This document shows positions 1-12,275 of a stretch of DNA of 64,000 nt, piece by piece; the stretch's first letter is position 1, and each line of letters opens with the position of its first letter. This stretch comes from Myxocyprinus asiaticus. Taxonomy: Eukaryota; Chordata; Actinopteri; Cypriniformes; Catostomidae. The stretch is from NCBI RefSeq assembly GCF_019703515.2, contig NC_059346.1, positions 56,246,001-56,310,000 on the forward strand. The letters are read 5' to 3'. Made by a program: the position numbers and the translations under genes. The notes beneath the pieces were generated by a model. That model was not told the DNA's origin. It did not search any database and saw only the letters and a list, made by a program, of their open reading frames with translations.

Positions 1-601
1 ACATGCAAATGAGCTTGTGATTCGCCACAAATGTTTGCCAGCTCCTCACCAGTAGTGGTGAACCTGCAGCAAACCTTTTGCAACAATGCACAATTTGCCG
101 CAAGTTTGAAAAAAATCAGTGGTGAATTTGCTGCCATTTTTTTCCCCGTAGGACATGATTTTTGTAAGGGTGATCATCGTCAGTAATGCTGAAGCTGTTA
201 GTTGAACCCTATTTCTCAGTTAAAGTGTAGTAGTAATCCTAGCGATCATAGAGTGAGAGACAATGCCGGATGACTTCAATGAAACTCATGCACTGACTGA
301 CACAGTGTGTCAACCTCAGCTCAGATTTCTCATAGAACACACAAGATGTTTTTTTGTCGCCAAATTTTTAATGTCACAGGGATGAATGAAAATTCACATA
401 TCTAGCTGCTCTTAGACATCTGTAATGCTCTTACAGGTTAGAAAAGTAGTCCCACCTCAAAAGAATAATTTTGACAAAACACAAAATGTTGTTATTTACT
501 ATCCTTTACAATTCATTTTTAAACCATCCGGTATGCTTATCTTAAAAGTTTTACCTCCCTCACATTTTACATGTGCATAAATGTGTTTTCCCTTCCGTTA
601 G

Positions 602-1084
<483 letters not shown>

Positions 1085-4000
1085 GATATTCCCCATACCC
1101 AACACTCACAAACATACACATTCACACAGTTACATGCATACACTATGCTCGTAGCGACAGAGGTACAGTGTGTAGATGTGTGATGGCACAATGACACAAT
1201 ATCTGAATCTGGACATAAAAACCTTACATAAGCACACGCAGACACATTCACTTCCTCTTATATGGCTGACTGACAGCTCTTCAATGCCTTTTGGATGGGA
1301 TCGGCCCTGCTGCCTGGCCCTCAAACACCTCTTGTTATGTATGGAACTGTTGCACCAGTCCATCAGTGTGTGTCCACCTCCAGACCTCTGGAAAGGAGAC
1401 CAACAAACTGAAAGACGAGAAACAACTCCTTTGTTCCTTCTCTGTGGAATGAAAGATGATGTGGATTACAGTAGACCTCTACACTCATCCTGTTTATTCT
1501 GTTATTTAATCTATTCTGAACTGTGGTCTTGAATTACTAGCGACCTGCTTTGGGTTTTACAGGGATGTCCTGTGATAAAGGCCTGACGATGTGTACCTCC
1601 AAATCTCGGGATCTCCTCAAAACATCTGCATGACTGTCTACAACAGCTATTCACTGCAATCACTTCCTTTCTACACTGTATGAGCGTTCAAACCAGACTG
1701 CATATGTGTGTATGTATGAGAGAGACATGGAGAGCGAGAGAAATATAAGTACAAGGGGGAATCCCACAAAAACAGGTGAAATTTCACCACGAAATCAAAA
1801 GACAGAAATAAAAACTGATATTTTGCATAAAAAGCTATCATTGTGACATTATTCTTATGGCACATTTTACCCCCCCCCCCCCCCCAATTCTCATTACCAT
1901 AATGCAATTTGTGTAATAAAAAATACTATAATACAATTATATATTTATTTAAATTATCATAAAGGAAGTACTTAAGAATTGAAATAATAGAGCTTTTTTT
2001 CACATTGCTTTAATGAAAATTAGATTTTTTGCATTATGGTAATGTAAATGGTCCAGTCGGCAAGGCTAGTAGTGAGTAATACGTTTACGCTAAGATTAAA
2101 AGAAGTCCCTGGATACATAAATAGTCATACTGTATGTGGTACCATTTGAAAGCTTAGAATATGAAATTTTCACAGACCTCCATCACTTTTGTGTTACATA
2201 AAATAACAATATAGGACCTAAAAGCCTTTGTGTCGCAAATGAGCACCAGCCTGTGGAAATGATGTAGCAATATAAATATAAAAGTTTTTCAAACAGACCT
2301 AAAATAGAGTTATATATCAAACGAAAGCTCTCATTCTCAGGAATGAGCCATAACACCGCAGTTTAAATAATTATCAAAATAATCACAAAGTGAAATATCT
2401 ATCCATACATACATCCATTTTCTACAACTGCTTATGATCTCTGTAAGACAACAAAGACTAATGTCTAATGTTTGCTCCGATCACTGCTTCTGTACGCCAC
2501 TTCTTTCAAGTAGCCACAAACTCTATATCAGCTCTTACCTTAGGCTTTTTTCTTCCAAATTAGCCATTTTTACTCATCTGTGAGCTTGCTTGGGTGAATA
2601 ATCTATGTCTCAGATGTCCAGAACAACAGATGCAGTCCAGCAGAAAAGGCATGAAAAATCATACGCAAAATATGTTCTTGACACTGACGATGTCAGCTTT
2701 GAAATGACGCCTAGATTAAGTTTATAGTCCTCTCAGAGGCCAAGATATTCAACAAAACAGTGTGGAAAATGTGTGGGATCATAAAATAGACTGAATGCCT
2801 ATGGATGAACACGTTTTTGAGTGCTCAGTTGCATTTGAGTGCCACCTGCATGTCAGATTTGTAGATTGCGATGGATGGTGAAAAAAGAGGAAATTTTCTT
2901 TTTCCCAGTACTTGCTGCCATCTAGTGGAATGAACTAACACTTTTTGCAGGGAAATAGACCCAACAGAGCCTAAATCGCAAGACAAGATAAAGAAATGTT
3001 TGTTTTAAGATTGTAACCATATACAGTTTTATTTATGAATTATTGGAATCATTGCATTTTTTTTTTTTTTTTATTTGGGGGGATTTCTGTAAAATGAGAT
3101 CAATGTTTTGCAATAAATCCACTGTATGTGTGTAAGCTTTTTAATTTTGGTGTGAAAAACTGCAGGCCGTAGCCATAAGATGCAGCAGAGTGTAAGGTGT
3201 TATTTGTCAGGAGAATAATGCAAAAGCTCTCAATGGTCCTAAAGCTTGAAGGTGAATCCTAGTCTTCGTTTATTTCAAGTAAAGTATAATTACTCAACTT
3301 TACTGAACACAAAAACAATCATTTGAAGGCTATGCGCATATTTCATTTGCTAGAAGGCACCCGTTCTCTCTCTCTCTTTCTGTCTCTCTCACTCTCTGCC
3401 ATAATGGATTCGCAGAACATGTTTTCTTGTGCAATATCTCTGCCGTAGGGCACAGCCTCTAGGCATGAATATAAGAACACATAGGTATATTCTCTGCATT
3501 TTAAGAGCTAATGCAAAACCAACCAACCAAGCCATTGTGAGCCAAATGTAGAGCGGGCTAATGTGTTACATCTTGGGCATTATGGAGTAGGAAATCACCG
3601 CTGGTGTGTCAACGTCTGCTAATTACACATTGTCAGAAAACAATGTGTGAATCTGTACAGTCAATTGAAGAGCAGCGTTTGGCTGAAAACATTTATGTGC
3701 TAATGAGCTTTCACACAGGATGCATCACTGCCTTCCATCGACTTTTTTTTAATTGTTGGTCAGTGTACACGTGTTAAGACCGATGTACACTTTGATTAAC
3801 TGCATGCTATGTCTGGCACAAAGTGCGTGTGACGCAAATTTCGTCATCAGTACAGTATGCGTGGACTGTCCTTGTGCAGCCCAGTTTTTGTAGATTTATT
3901 TGTAGTTTTTGTCTATAGATGTAGTTGTCTGTACTAAAGAGAATCACAAAGCAGTCATAGTGCATCCATGTGGGCTCGTGGACAAAAGAACACACTTTTG

Positions 4001-4400
4001 AAAGGCTAGAATGCCTGCCAGTTCATGAGATGTTACAGTATGCAGATAAAAATTAAGTAACCCTTGGCATTTAGATGAACGATTTTGGCTGTTGGCCATG
4101 TCTCTTTTTTTGTTCTCTGCGTCATTCTCAGCGTTGCCACAAGGGGCGCTATAGTGGGCATTTGTTTACACTGTCTTCTTCTACATTTTAATGGCACAGA
4201 CATTTGAAGGTAACTTGTAATCGTTAATGGCGGCCAAGCATTTGTGTGCTTCAGGAAAATATGTTTCTGCAACATGATCACACGAGAAATTGACATGTTG
4301 CTTCTTAAAGTTCATGTATTTCAAATTTCAAGCGATTTTGTCCAGGTGTGAGTATATTTCCGGAAAATACAGTACCCTGAAATTAACTATTCAGCCGAAT
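1085..4400 (+). other. pak3 3'UTR and downstream AT-rich DNA
   Basis: No convincing coding sequence. The first canonical AATAAA after the stop is at about 1807-1812 and more follow (about 1914 and 3112), so a 3'UTR of 0.7-2 kb is plausible. A run of about 16 C at 1871-1886 and an inverted repeat (cattaccataatgcaa near 1892, complement near 2031) mark a degraded foldback element, with a related fragment at 7040-7210. A T-run lies at 3058-3073. Sequence at 4120-4220 resembles 56640-56860, another dispersed repeat. Confidence 0.5.
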
Positions 4401-4410
4401 CACTGAGTGC

Positions 4411-4778
4411 GTTTACATGCACATTCTTACACTGATTACACTTAATAAGCCGACAATGCGTTTGGTCATATAAATGCAATAAATGGCGTTCCTTTATGGA
4501 TTTAAGGTCATAAATGGTGTAAGAATATACCAGTCGACACGGGTAGATTTTTGCCCATTACGCCGATTTTGTGTGTCATTTAAACACCTTTACCGGTGTT
4601 CTCACCGGCTTATCCAGTGTGCGCAGGTGTTGAGTGCATATCTCTTCAGGTCTGACGTCAACAGCAGAGAATAATGCGATTATTTCAAATCTCATGTAAA
4701 CACAGTTTTCTTGCTCTTGTTAGATTTTTTAAATAAGCTGATTTTTGGGAGTAATCAGCGTATTGGTGTGCATGTAAA
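4411..4778. repeat. Dispersed ~370-bp repeat with GTTTACATGCA-type ends, copy 1
   Basis: It begins gtttacatgcacattcttac and ends gtgtgcatgtaaa, so its ends are inverted repeats as in a MITE. It aligns along its whole length with 8937-9303 in the same orientation, sharing blocks such as gggtagatttttgcccatta and ttttttaaataagctgattt. No open frame of interest. Confidence 0.7.
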
Positions 4779-7380
4779 AATGCCATTTCCCATCAGACAT
4801 TTCTGTACCAATTAAACTGTGATCACCATTCCCAGTGGTGCTACTGTTAACGCGTTGCGCAGACAACCTCTGAGACACAAGTTCTTGTCTCATGGGAACC
4901 AGGAAGTAATCGCGTTCACATAAAGAATGGTGTGATTTTGAGGTAGTATTTTCACCCTAAAACAACATTTTTTCTTCACTGACAACTAGGTTTAGGGTTG
5001 GGTTTTTGTGTAGAGTTAATAAAATATGCATTCCTGTGGACTTTATTACAACATTGACAGCCAAAGTGTCATCTCGCTTTTGGCGCCACTGTGGTTTACA
5101 ACCGCCCATATGTGCAATAGCGCTTCCAGTTTCAGCCACTGGGGCAGTGATTCAAATTTCAGTAAGAACAGATTGATTTTAGCAGCAGAACTTTCGACCT
5201 ATAGTTGCCGAATTCACAGTGCGACAGTTTATCTATTAAGAAAATGTCTCGAGACCCCTACTTTCTATTCAATTGCTTTGCAGTCTAGCTATGAACGCAA
5301 GAATCCATCCTGTGTGAACAGCCCCTAAGAGAACAGTCTGTAAATCCAACCCCAACACTAACTGTAGATCATCTATAATTTTTAACACTACATGGACTTC
5401 AACACACAACAATAGGGGTGCTATTTCTGATGCCTTTTTTAACATTGGTCAAAAGTTTGGTTTTTGCTGAGGTTATCCTTGTATTTTTGGTTTATGAATA
5501 TTGATTCATACAATACAGGAGTTAAAGTCCTAAGTGAACGCCCTTGTAGAGGATGTAGTTATCTGATAGATTGTGTCCACTTGATATTTTTCTTTACAAA
5601 AATTTGTGTTTGTGTGAGAGTTGTGCTATGTATTTGCGTAGATAGGATAACCTCAGCCTGCATAGTCTGTCTCTCAAATCACTGTGAAAATTCAGGACAC
5701 CACACTACCCCACGGTAGGCAGACGTGTACAAGAGTAGATATAGTACAGTAGTTTAGCAGACAACCATAAACATCTAAAGGCGTGGATAGCAATATCTAA
5801 AGAGTGCTACTGCCACCGTTTATACCGCAGTGGATGTCATAACCCCACCTACAGTAAACATCGATGCAGGTTAATCAGAGAGTTGTTTTATGGTAGGAAC
5901 CAGTTTCATGCATGACATAACGGAATTACTTTCCTCCAGCTCTGGTAACTTTTGATAAGTTAGCATTACAAACATTTTAGGATGATATATAATGTACATT
6001 GTTATGTTTGTTTCTTTTTTTAAATGAAAACTTTACAACAGTAATATTCAGGCTAATCTTTGATATGTATTTATTATAATATTGTGCACCCTGGTCCCAA
6101 GGAATACAACAAATCAAAATGATGGAGATCGTGGTGCATATCTTACAAAGAGCAGCATCTTGTGCCTGTAACAGAGACTGCAGAACGCACCCATCCCGAA
6201 CAATAACCAAGCAACCTTCTACTACAGCCTACCCCTTAATTTCAAGGAGGAAAACAATGCAAATGTATTTATAGCCCTTGGACTTTCCTATTGAAATACA
6301 CTTTGTATTCAATCAGGGCTTGGACCACATGAACTATGAGCACATGACATGCGAACATGATAAATGTAACGGATGGGGAAACCGCAATGACTCTCTCCAG
6401 GAGCCCTCTTGTCTCTTGTAAATGCCCTTTTCTTCTGAATGTGTGAACCCTGTATATGTGCTGTGACAAAATCCCTCTATTGGTGTCTAATATGAGAATG
6501 GAACAAAGACTGTACATGATTACAAACTCAAAACTTTTTTTTCTTTTAAATTATTCTGATTATGACAAAACTGTTGATGTGGACTCATGCACATCTCAGC
6601 AAGTCCCTCCCCTGCTCTTGGAAAGAAATATAAAAAGATGAGAGACGTATGGGAAAATGTTTTGCAGGGGGTAGAACTATTGTTTTGGATAAGCTATTTT
6701 AAATTGTGGTTGAAGCAATAGACTTTTTGAAATTAAAATTGTGCATGGCTGTGTCTTGAGTGTAAAACAAACACACAAAAAAGCTTCAGTTTGGGAACTG
6801 GACTGAATTAATGAAAATTATAATAAAAAAAAGGAAAAAATCCTGGACACAATCAGATGTTTCTGGCAAGTTTTTTCCATTTCCTAACACCATCATTTTC
6901 CAAAGTATGTGAATATGGAAAGTATTTTCGAAAGTCTCCTTTTGCAGTGCAGGAAAAAGCCATTCTAGTATGGATGAGAGGCGTAAATATATAAAAATCA
7001 ATGCTTTTTAAAATGAAAATGTATTAGTGTGGATGTGGCCCAAGGCACAATATACTGTATGGGTGAGTTTCACAAAACATGTACAGGTCACATTTCACTC
7101 CAAAATCAAAATGCAATATTTTGCATTAAAAAAATAATAAACCCTTTTTGCTTTGTGATGTTATTTTCATGACAACTAAGTATATTTCCCCCCAAATTCT
7201 CAATACTGTAATATGCCTAGACATCGTAATTTCCATCAGTCTCATTACTGTTACATTTTAGTTGCAATTAGGTTATATTTTAATTCATTTTATACACCCA
7301 AAATGTTGAGGAATGTTGTGAATATACCTACCTTGTAGGCTCGCTCATCCCAGCTAACACAAGGCAGACCAGTTACTTAA
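4779..7380. other. Intergenic DNA without a recognised gene
   Basis: AT-rich sequence with only short chance frames. It includes a tttagggttgggtttttgtg segment (about 4990-5010) of a type frequent in fish DNA transposon relics, and at 7040-7210 a copy related to 1760-1900. No exon with paired splice signals was recognised. Confidence 0.45.
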
Positions 7381-7409
7381 TTTATTTTTATATTTTGGTA
7401 ATTTCATGA

Positions 7410-7480
7410 CTAACTAAACTTTGAACTGGATCCTGTATTGAACAGGAAGCCAGTGAAGAGAGCCCAACACAGGAGAGATA
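7410..7480 (-). pseudogene. LINE reverse-transcriptase tail fragment
   Basis: Reading the minus strand gives SPVLGSLHWLPVQYRIQFKV, closely resembling the SLHWLPV..RI.FK motif near the C-terminus of many fish non-LTR retrotransposon ORF2 proteins. Only this short piece is recognisable; the flanking frame is not RT-like. I read it as a truncated relic next to the gag-like element that follows. Confidence 0.5.
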
Positions 7481-7759
7481 CCATCTCTTTTTCTGGCCCG
7501 CCTCCGGAGCGCCATGCCTGCCATAAAGGTGCGGTGCCCGGCGGTCATGATAACACCGAATGTGTGACCAAGGAAGTGAGGAAACTTTTTTTGAGGCTCT
7601 TTTCTTAAAAATGTGGGTACCGCAGCCCTTTGGGCGTGGGGCGAAATCATAAGAAAAGAAAAACAAGAATTCTCCTCCTGGCCCTCCACCGGAGGTTGGA
7701 GTGGTCTCTTTACCAGCTTCAGGGCTGTAGCGGGTCTCCGTCTCCCTGGGTCGCCCGTC

Positions 7760-8356
7760 TCAGGGGCGCTTCAAAGCCTTTTTCGGGTTCTTAGCGGCGG
7801 GCTGTGAGACGGGTGGCGTCTGCTTCCTACGGGTGGCTCCTCGCCGGGGCCGGCCTCCTGGGGCGGGTCCTCCAGTCGAGTCCTCAGCGTCAGACTGGAC
7901 GAGCCCGCTCTCCGATGCTGCGATCGAGAGCTCATCCACTTCGCGAGCGCCGAATGAGATTGCGGACTCGCCGTGAGATGAGCCGGCGGTCCCATCCCAG
8001 AACTTGACTGGGGCAAATGAGTGTGCTGGGGAATGGGAGGTAGCTCCCACTGAGGTCCCCAAATCACCCCCAGTGCTAACCGATGCGGCCTCAAACCCGT
8101 AGGTAGAAGGACCGCGGCAGGGAGCCGCTGGGGTGGCTTTCCCTCTGAAGAAGGAAAGCCACGACCGCAACGTTGCCATGGTTATGTTCTCGCAGTGAGG
8201 ACATGACCTGTCCACGAACACCGTCTTTGCGTGGGCAGCGCCCAAGCATGTGAGACAGCGATCGTGGCCTTCGGAAGTGGAAAGATAACGACCGCAACCA
8301 GGAATTAAACACAAACGGAAAGTCATCTTTAAAAAGATGCTTTCCATGAATGCCAC
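7760..8356 (-). CDS. Retroelement gag-like ORF (DIRS/Gypsy type), probable relic
   Basis: A 198-codon open frame in a GC-rich block unlike its AT-rich surroundings. Residues about 20-65 carry a Cys/His array: CGRYLS, GHDRC, CLGAAHA and CPHC, then MATLRSWLSFF. This C-x2-C / H-x2-C-x2-CLG-x2-H / C-x2-C arrangement resembles the start of gag-like ORF1 proteins in fish DIRS-type retrotransposons. The rest is Ser/Gly/Pro-rich and ends with a basic tail (GGRPRRGATRRKQ). No reverse transcriptase or tyrosine recombinase follows on the minus strand below 7760, so the element is truncated. DIRS assignment is from memory of the motif. Confidence 0.45.
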   Translation of the reverse strand: MAFMESIFLKMTFRLCLIPGCGRYLSTSEGHDRCLTCLGAAHAKTVFVDRSCPHCENITMATLRSWLSFFRGKATPAAPCRGPSTYGFEAASVSTGGDLGTSVGATSHSPAHSFAPVKFWDGTAGSSHGESAISFGAREVDELSIAASESGLVQSDAEDSTGGPAPGGRPRRGATRRKQTPPVSQPAAKNPKKALKRP

Positions 8357-8936
8357 TCTTTTAGAAGGGAAATATACACTTTTAGAGGAAGAATATACTC
8401 TTTTAGGCTGCTAAAGCACCCATGGGCATTCTCAGCGCATTTAAGGCCCAGATATACTTCACACGAAATCAAAGAACGAATGGGTATGACATCATTTAGA
8501 ACAAAATCTTGCCAAAAAAAAAAAAAGGTGCTTTTGCATTCGTTTTGGTGGTTTGCCCCAGCGAACTTTTAGGAAAACTTCTAATCGGCTACGTCACAAA
8601 TTCAGAATCTAAACAAGACAAATGAAACATTTTCTACTGCATACATATTACTTTAAATCATCATCGAGTAGTTAAAACAATTTTATTTACTGATTTTATG
8701 TGAATTCTACTCATAGAATGAGGCATGAGATCACTGATATCACATTTTAACGTCACTTTAGTTTAGGTTTTACATGTAGCGTCCTCATATTTAAATGCTC
8801 CTCTAATCGACTCCCACAGCGGTGTGGCAGGTGTCTGAATGTTTGCAAACAGTATACCATTGTTTGGCTGTTTAGAACTTCTTTTTACCCCTGAACGAAG
8901 AATACAGAAGAACTTCTCCGGAAGTACATTGGCGCC

Positions 8937-9303
8937 TTTACATGTACGTTCTTACACCATTTATGCTTAATAAGCTGACAACATGTGTGGTCATGTAAAG
9001 GCATTAACAGCTTTTCCTTTATCAGTTTAAGGTCATAGATGGTATTAGAATAAGCCGATCGTCATGGGTAGATTTTTGCCCATTACACCGATTTCGTGTT
9101 GCATGTAAACACCTTAACCGGCGTTCTTACCGGCTTAACCAGTGTGCGCACATTTTGCATGCATGCCTCTTTACTGTTTGATGTAAAAAGCAGAGAAAAA
9201 CGCAATTATTTCAAATGTCATCTAAACAGGGATTTCTTGCTTGGTTGGATTTTTTAAATAAGCTGATTTTTGGGAGTTATCAGGATTGGTGTGCATGTAA
9301 ACA
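8937..9303. repeat. Dispersed ~370-bp repeat, copy 2
   Basis: Second copy of the repeat at 4411-4778, same orientation. It starts tttacatgtacgttcttaca and ends gtgtgcatgtaaac. Differences are scattered substitutions and small indels, as expected for independent old insertions of one family. Confidence 0.7.
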
Positions 9304-10210
9304 TGCTCACTGCGAGCATTAAACTATTTGCCCCCTCTTTCTAGACAAAGAAATAAATAAACAAATGCTGAATTGAATAAATGAAAGAATACAGAAATAA
9401 AGGTAAGGATAAATAAAAATTGAAATAAATGCAAGAGTCTTATTATGTAAGAGTTATATTATGTTATATTATATTCAACAACTGCCTACGTTTTGCAGTT
9501 AGTAAGAAAACATTAACATGTCAAAGTTCTGTCTGAAAGACTTTGAGTGGCTAGAGTGGCAATTAGCATGAATACGAATAGTGTCTCCAAAAATAATCGA
9601 GGTTTAGTGGCTCAGAAATCAGTGTGCTTCAAAGTTTCTCAGTGTGCGATTATTTAGATGCAAATTATTAACCTGCATGACTCGCCGAAAATAGATCTGT
9701 TGTTGCGGTGTGGTGTTGATTTTGTTGGTGTTGATGGGCACAGGGCCCAGATGGTGTTTCATCCACTTGTCTAAAAGCCTGTGCAAACCAGCTGGCCCCC
9801 ATCTTCACACAGATCTTCAACACATCACTGGAGCAGTGTGAAGTTCCCAGCTGCTTCAAACACTCCACCATCATTCCCATCCCAAAGAAACCCAACATCA
9901 CAGGACTTAATGACTACAGACTCAACGCCCTGATGTCTGTGGTCATGAAGTCTTTTGAGAGACTGGTGTTAGCCCACCTGAAGGACATCACTGGACCCTT
10001 TCTGGATCCCCTGCAATTTGCCAATTGAGCTAACAGGTCTGTGGATGATGCAGTCAATATAGGACTGCTTTAAATACTGCCACATCTAGACAGACCAGGG
10101 ACTTATGCAAGGATCTTATTTGTGGACTTCAGTTCGGTTTTCAACACCATCAAACCCACTCTCCTATAGGCTAAATTAACCCAGCTCTCTGTTCCTGCCT
10201 CTATCTGTCA

Positions 10211-11062
10211 GTGGGTCACCAGCTTTCTGACAGACAGGCAGCAGTTATTGAGAATGGGGAAATTCACTTCCAGCCATGTACAATCAGCACTGGAGCCCCC
10301 AAGGGATGTGTGCTCTCCCCACTACTCTTCTTTCTGTACACAAATGACTGCACCGCCAAGGACCCCTCTGTCAAGCTCCTGAAGTTTGCAGATGACACTA
10401 TAGTCATTAGCCTCATCCAAGATGACGACGAGTCTGCTTACAGAAGGGAGGTTGTACAGCTGGCCATCTGGTGCAGTCAAAACAACCTGGAGCTGAACAC
10501 GCTTAAAACAGTGAAGATGATAGTGGACTTCAGGAGGAACACTCCAACACTGACCCCACTCACCATTCTGAACAGCACTGTGGCAGCAGTGGAGTCATTC
10601 AGGTTCCTGGGCTCTACCATCTCACAGGACCTGAAGTGGGAGACCCACATTGACTCCATTGTGAAAAAGTCCCAGCAGAGGTTGTACTTCCTTCTCCAGC
10701 TGAGGAAGTTAAACCTGCCACAGGTGCTGCTGATCCAGTTCTACTCAGCAGCCACTGAGTCTGTCCTCTGCACTTCAGTAACTGTCTGGTTTGGTTCAGC
10801 TACCAAGTCAGACATCAGAAGACTTAAAAGGATAGTTCGGACTGCTGAGAAGATTACTGGCGCTCCCCTACCCACCCTGCTAGAACTGTACACATCCAGA
10901 GTGATGCGAAGGGCTGATAAAATCACTCTTGACCCCATTCACCCAGCACACTACCTTTTTGAACTGTTACCCTCTGGCCGGCACTACAGAGCACTGAGCA
11001 CCAGAACTGTCAGGCACAAGAACAGTTTCTTCCCTCAGGCCATTCACCTTATGAACATTTAA
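10211..11062 (+). pseudogene. LINE reverse transcriptase, C-terminal part
   Basis: The longest open piece of the LINE ORF2. It contains the RT palm with FADDT, a SFRFLGSTIS..LKWE segment, and the conserved end LFELLPSGRHYRAL...SFFPQAIHLMN found in L2/Rex-type fish LINEs. N-terminal RT motifs lie upstream in other frames with in-frame stops (for example near 10026 and 10071), so this is a decayed copy. Confidence 0.75.
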
Positions 11063-11251
11063 ACTGCCCCCCAATACTCTCCATTGTGGCAATACAATCA
11101 TGTGCATATTTAACTATTCTTTCACATTTATATTCTATTTATATTTATTTGACATATCCTACCTCTTCTGCCCAATACAGTAAATTACCTTGCACATAAC
11201 TGTATATCTGTATATAACATATTTGAACAACATTATTGCCCTCCTGTAGTT

Positions 11252-11348
11252 TCCTCTTTCTCTCTCTCTTTCTCTCTCTCTTTCTCTTTCTCTCTCTCTC
11301 TGTCTCTCTCTCTTTCCCTCTCTCTCTCTCTCTATATATATATATATC
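11252..11348. repeat. (TC)n followed by (TA)n microsatellite
   Basis: Interrupted CT/TC tract that runs into a short TA tract, inside the LINE 3' region. Confidence 0.9.
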
Positions 11349-11488
11349 TGTTGTATCTTATTTTTCATTCTTATTTCACTGGTTATGTATATATATTTAT
11401 ATGTATATTTCAAATGTTTGTATGTATATATTGTATATGTATATTTTTTGTATTCTCTTTGCACTGGAAACTTCTGTCACCATGACAA

Positions 11489-11490
<2 letters not shown>

Positions 11491-11544
<54 letters not shown>
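11491..11544. repeat. (GT)27 microsatellite
   Basis: Uninterrupted GT repeat of 54 bp in the LINE 3' region. Confidence 0.95.
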
Positions 11545-11545
<1 letters not shown>

Positions 11546-12024
11546 AGCATACTTGGCAATAAAGCTCATTCTGACTCTGATTATAGGAAATTCTGTTTGT
11601 AGTCTGTGTTGACACCCTTGCTGCTAAACTAATTTCCCCTCGAGGGACAATACATTTGAATTGAACTGAGTTGAATTGAGTTGAAATGTCACAGTGTGTG
11701 TAATTTTCTCAGCGCTGGTCAGGGTGCACCAAGCACAGTCATTAGTGGCTATGAGCAAGCCCTTTTTATTTAATAATTTTAACATTTTAACTATGGATTT
11801 TAATTTTCTCATATAGAAGCAAACATTACAATTACTAGATTCAAACGATTATAAATCATATAAATGCCTACAGTGAGACAAATTCCACCCTGAATTTGAA
11901 TGCATTTCAATGCAGGACTCTGCTCGATGAGCCTTGCAGCGCCCCCTCGAGGAAGACACTTTTGTTCCACAGGAAGTGCTTGGTGAAGCTCCACCCGCGC
12001 ATCCGTCATGTAACTACACGGGAA

Positions 12025-12040
12025 GGCGGGCGAATTTGAA
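12025..12040 (+). promoter_or_regulatory. CDE/CHR-like cell-cycle element of cdca5
   Basis: GGCGGG (12025-12030), a 4-bp spacer CGAA, then TTTGAA (12035-12040) reproduce the CDE-N4-CHR arrangement bound by DREAM/MuvB complexes that restrict transcription to G2/M. It lies 236 bp before the cdca5 ATG. An inverted CCAAT box (ATTGG, about 12189-12193), a usual partner through NF-Y, lies between. Sororin is a mitotic gene in vertebrates, so the site fits. Function is inferred from motif and spacing only. Confidence 0.55.
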
Positions 12041-12275
12041 AACAGCGCAGATTCGTTTGCATCTACGGGACAAAGTTGTGGACTTTTCTTTTTAGAATAT
12101 CCCAGACAATACTGTCAAATTTAGTCAGGTGTACGTAAAACAAAGATACGCCTCTGTTAGTATACTTCCAGCGTTTTCCCCCCACTGTAATTGGCGTATA
12201 ATCAATGTGTCATTGGGTTAGCTCACTGGCTATCAGCAATCTGCCATAGTTCCTGGATCTGTATTTTGTTGCAAG

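Larger units (their letters stand above)
9690..11585 (+). mobile_element. 5'-truncated LINE (L2/Rex-like) with broken ORF2
   Basis: The endonuclease region is missing. RT-like sequence starts near 9740 and is broken by stops and frameshifts up to about 10210, then stays open at 10211-11062 (283 codons). RT landmarks in the open part are GAPKGCVLSPLLF and the catalytic FADDT at about 10385-10399, followed by thumb-region WETHIDSIVKK. A TC-rich tract (11252-11334), a (TG)n tract (11491-11544) and a tail gcaataaagctcattctgac follow, typical of fish LINE 3' ends that finish in short tandem repeats. It lies between pak3 and cdca5 and cannot move by itself. Confidence 0.8.

Noticed and set aside
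11159..11612. Open frames over TC/TG/TA tracts
   Set aside because: Microsatellite translations in the LINE 3' region.
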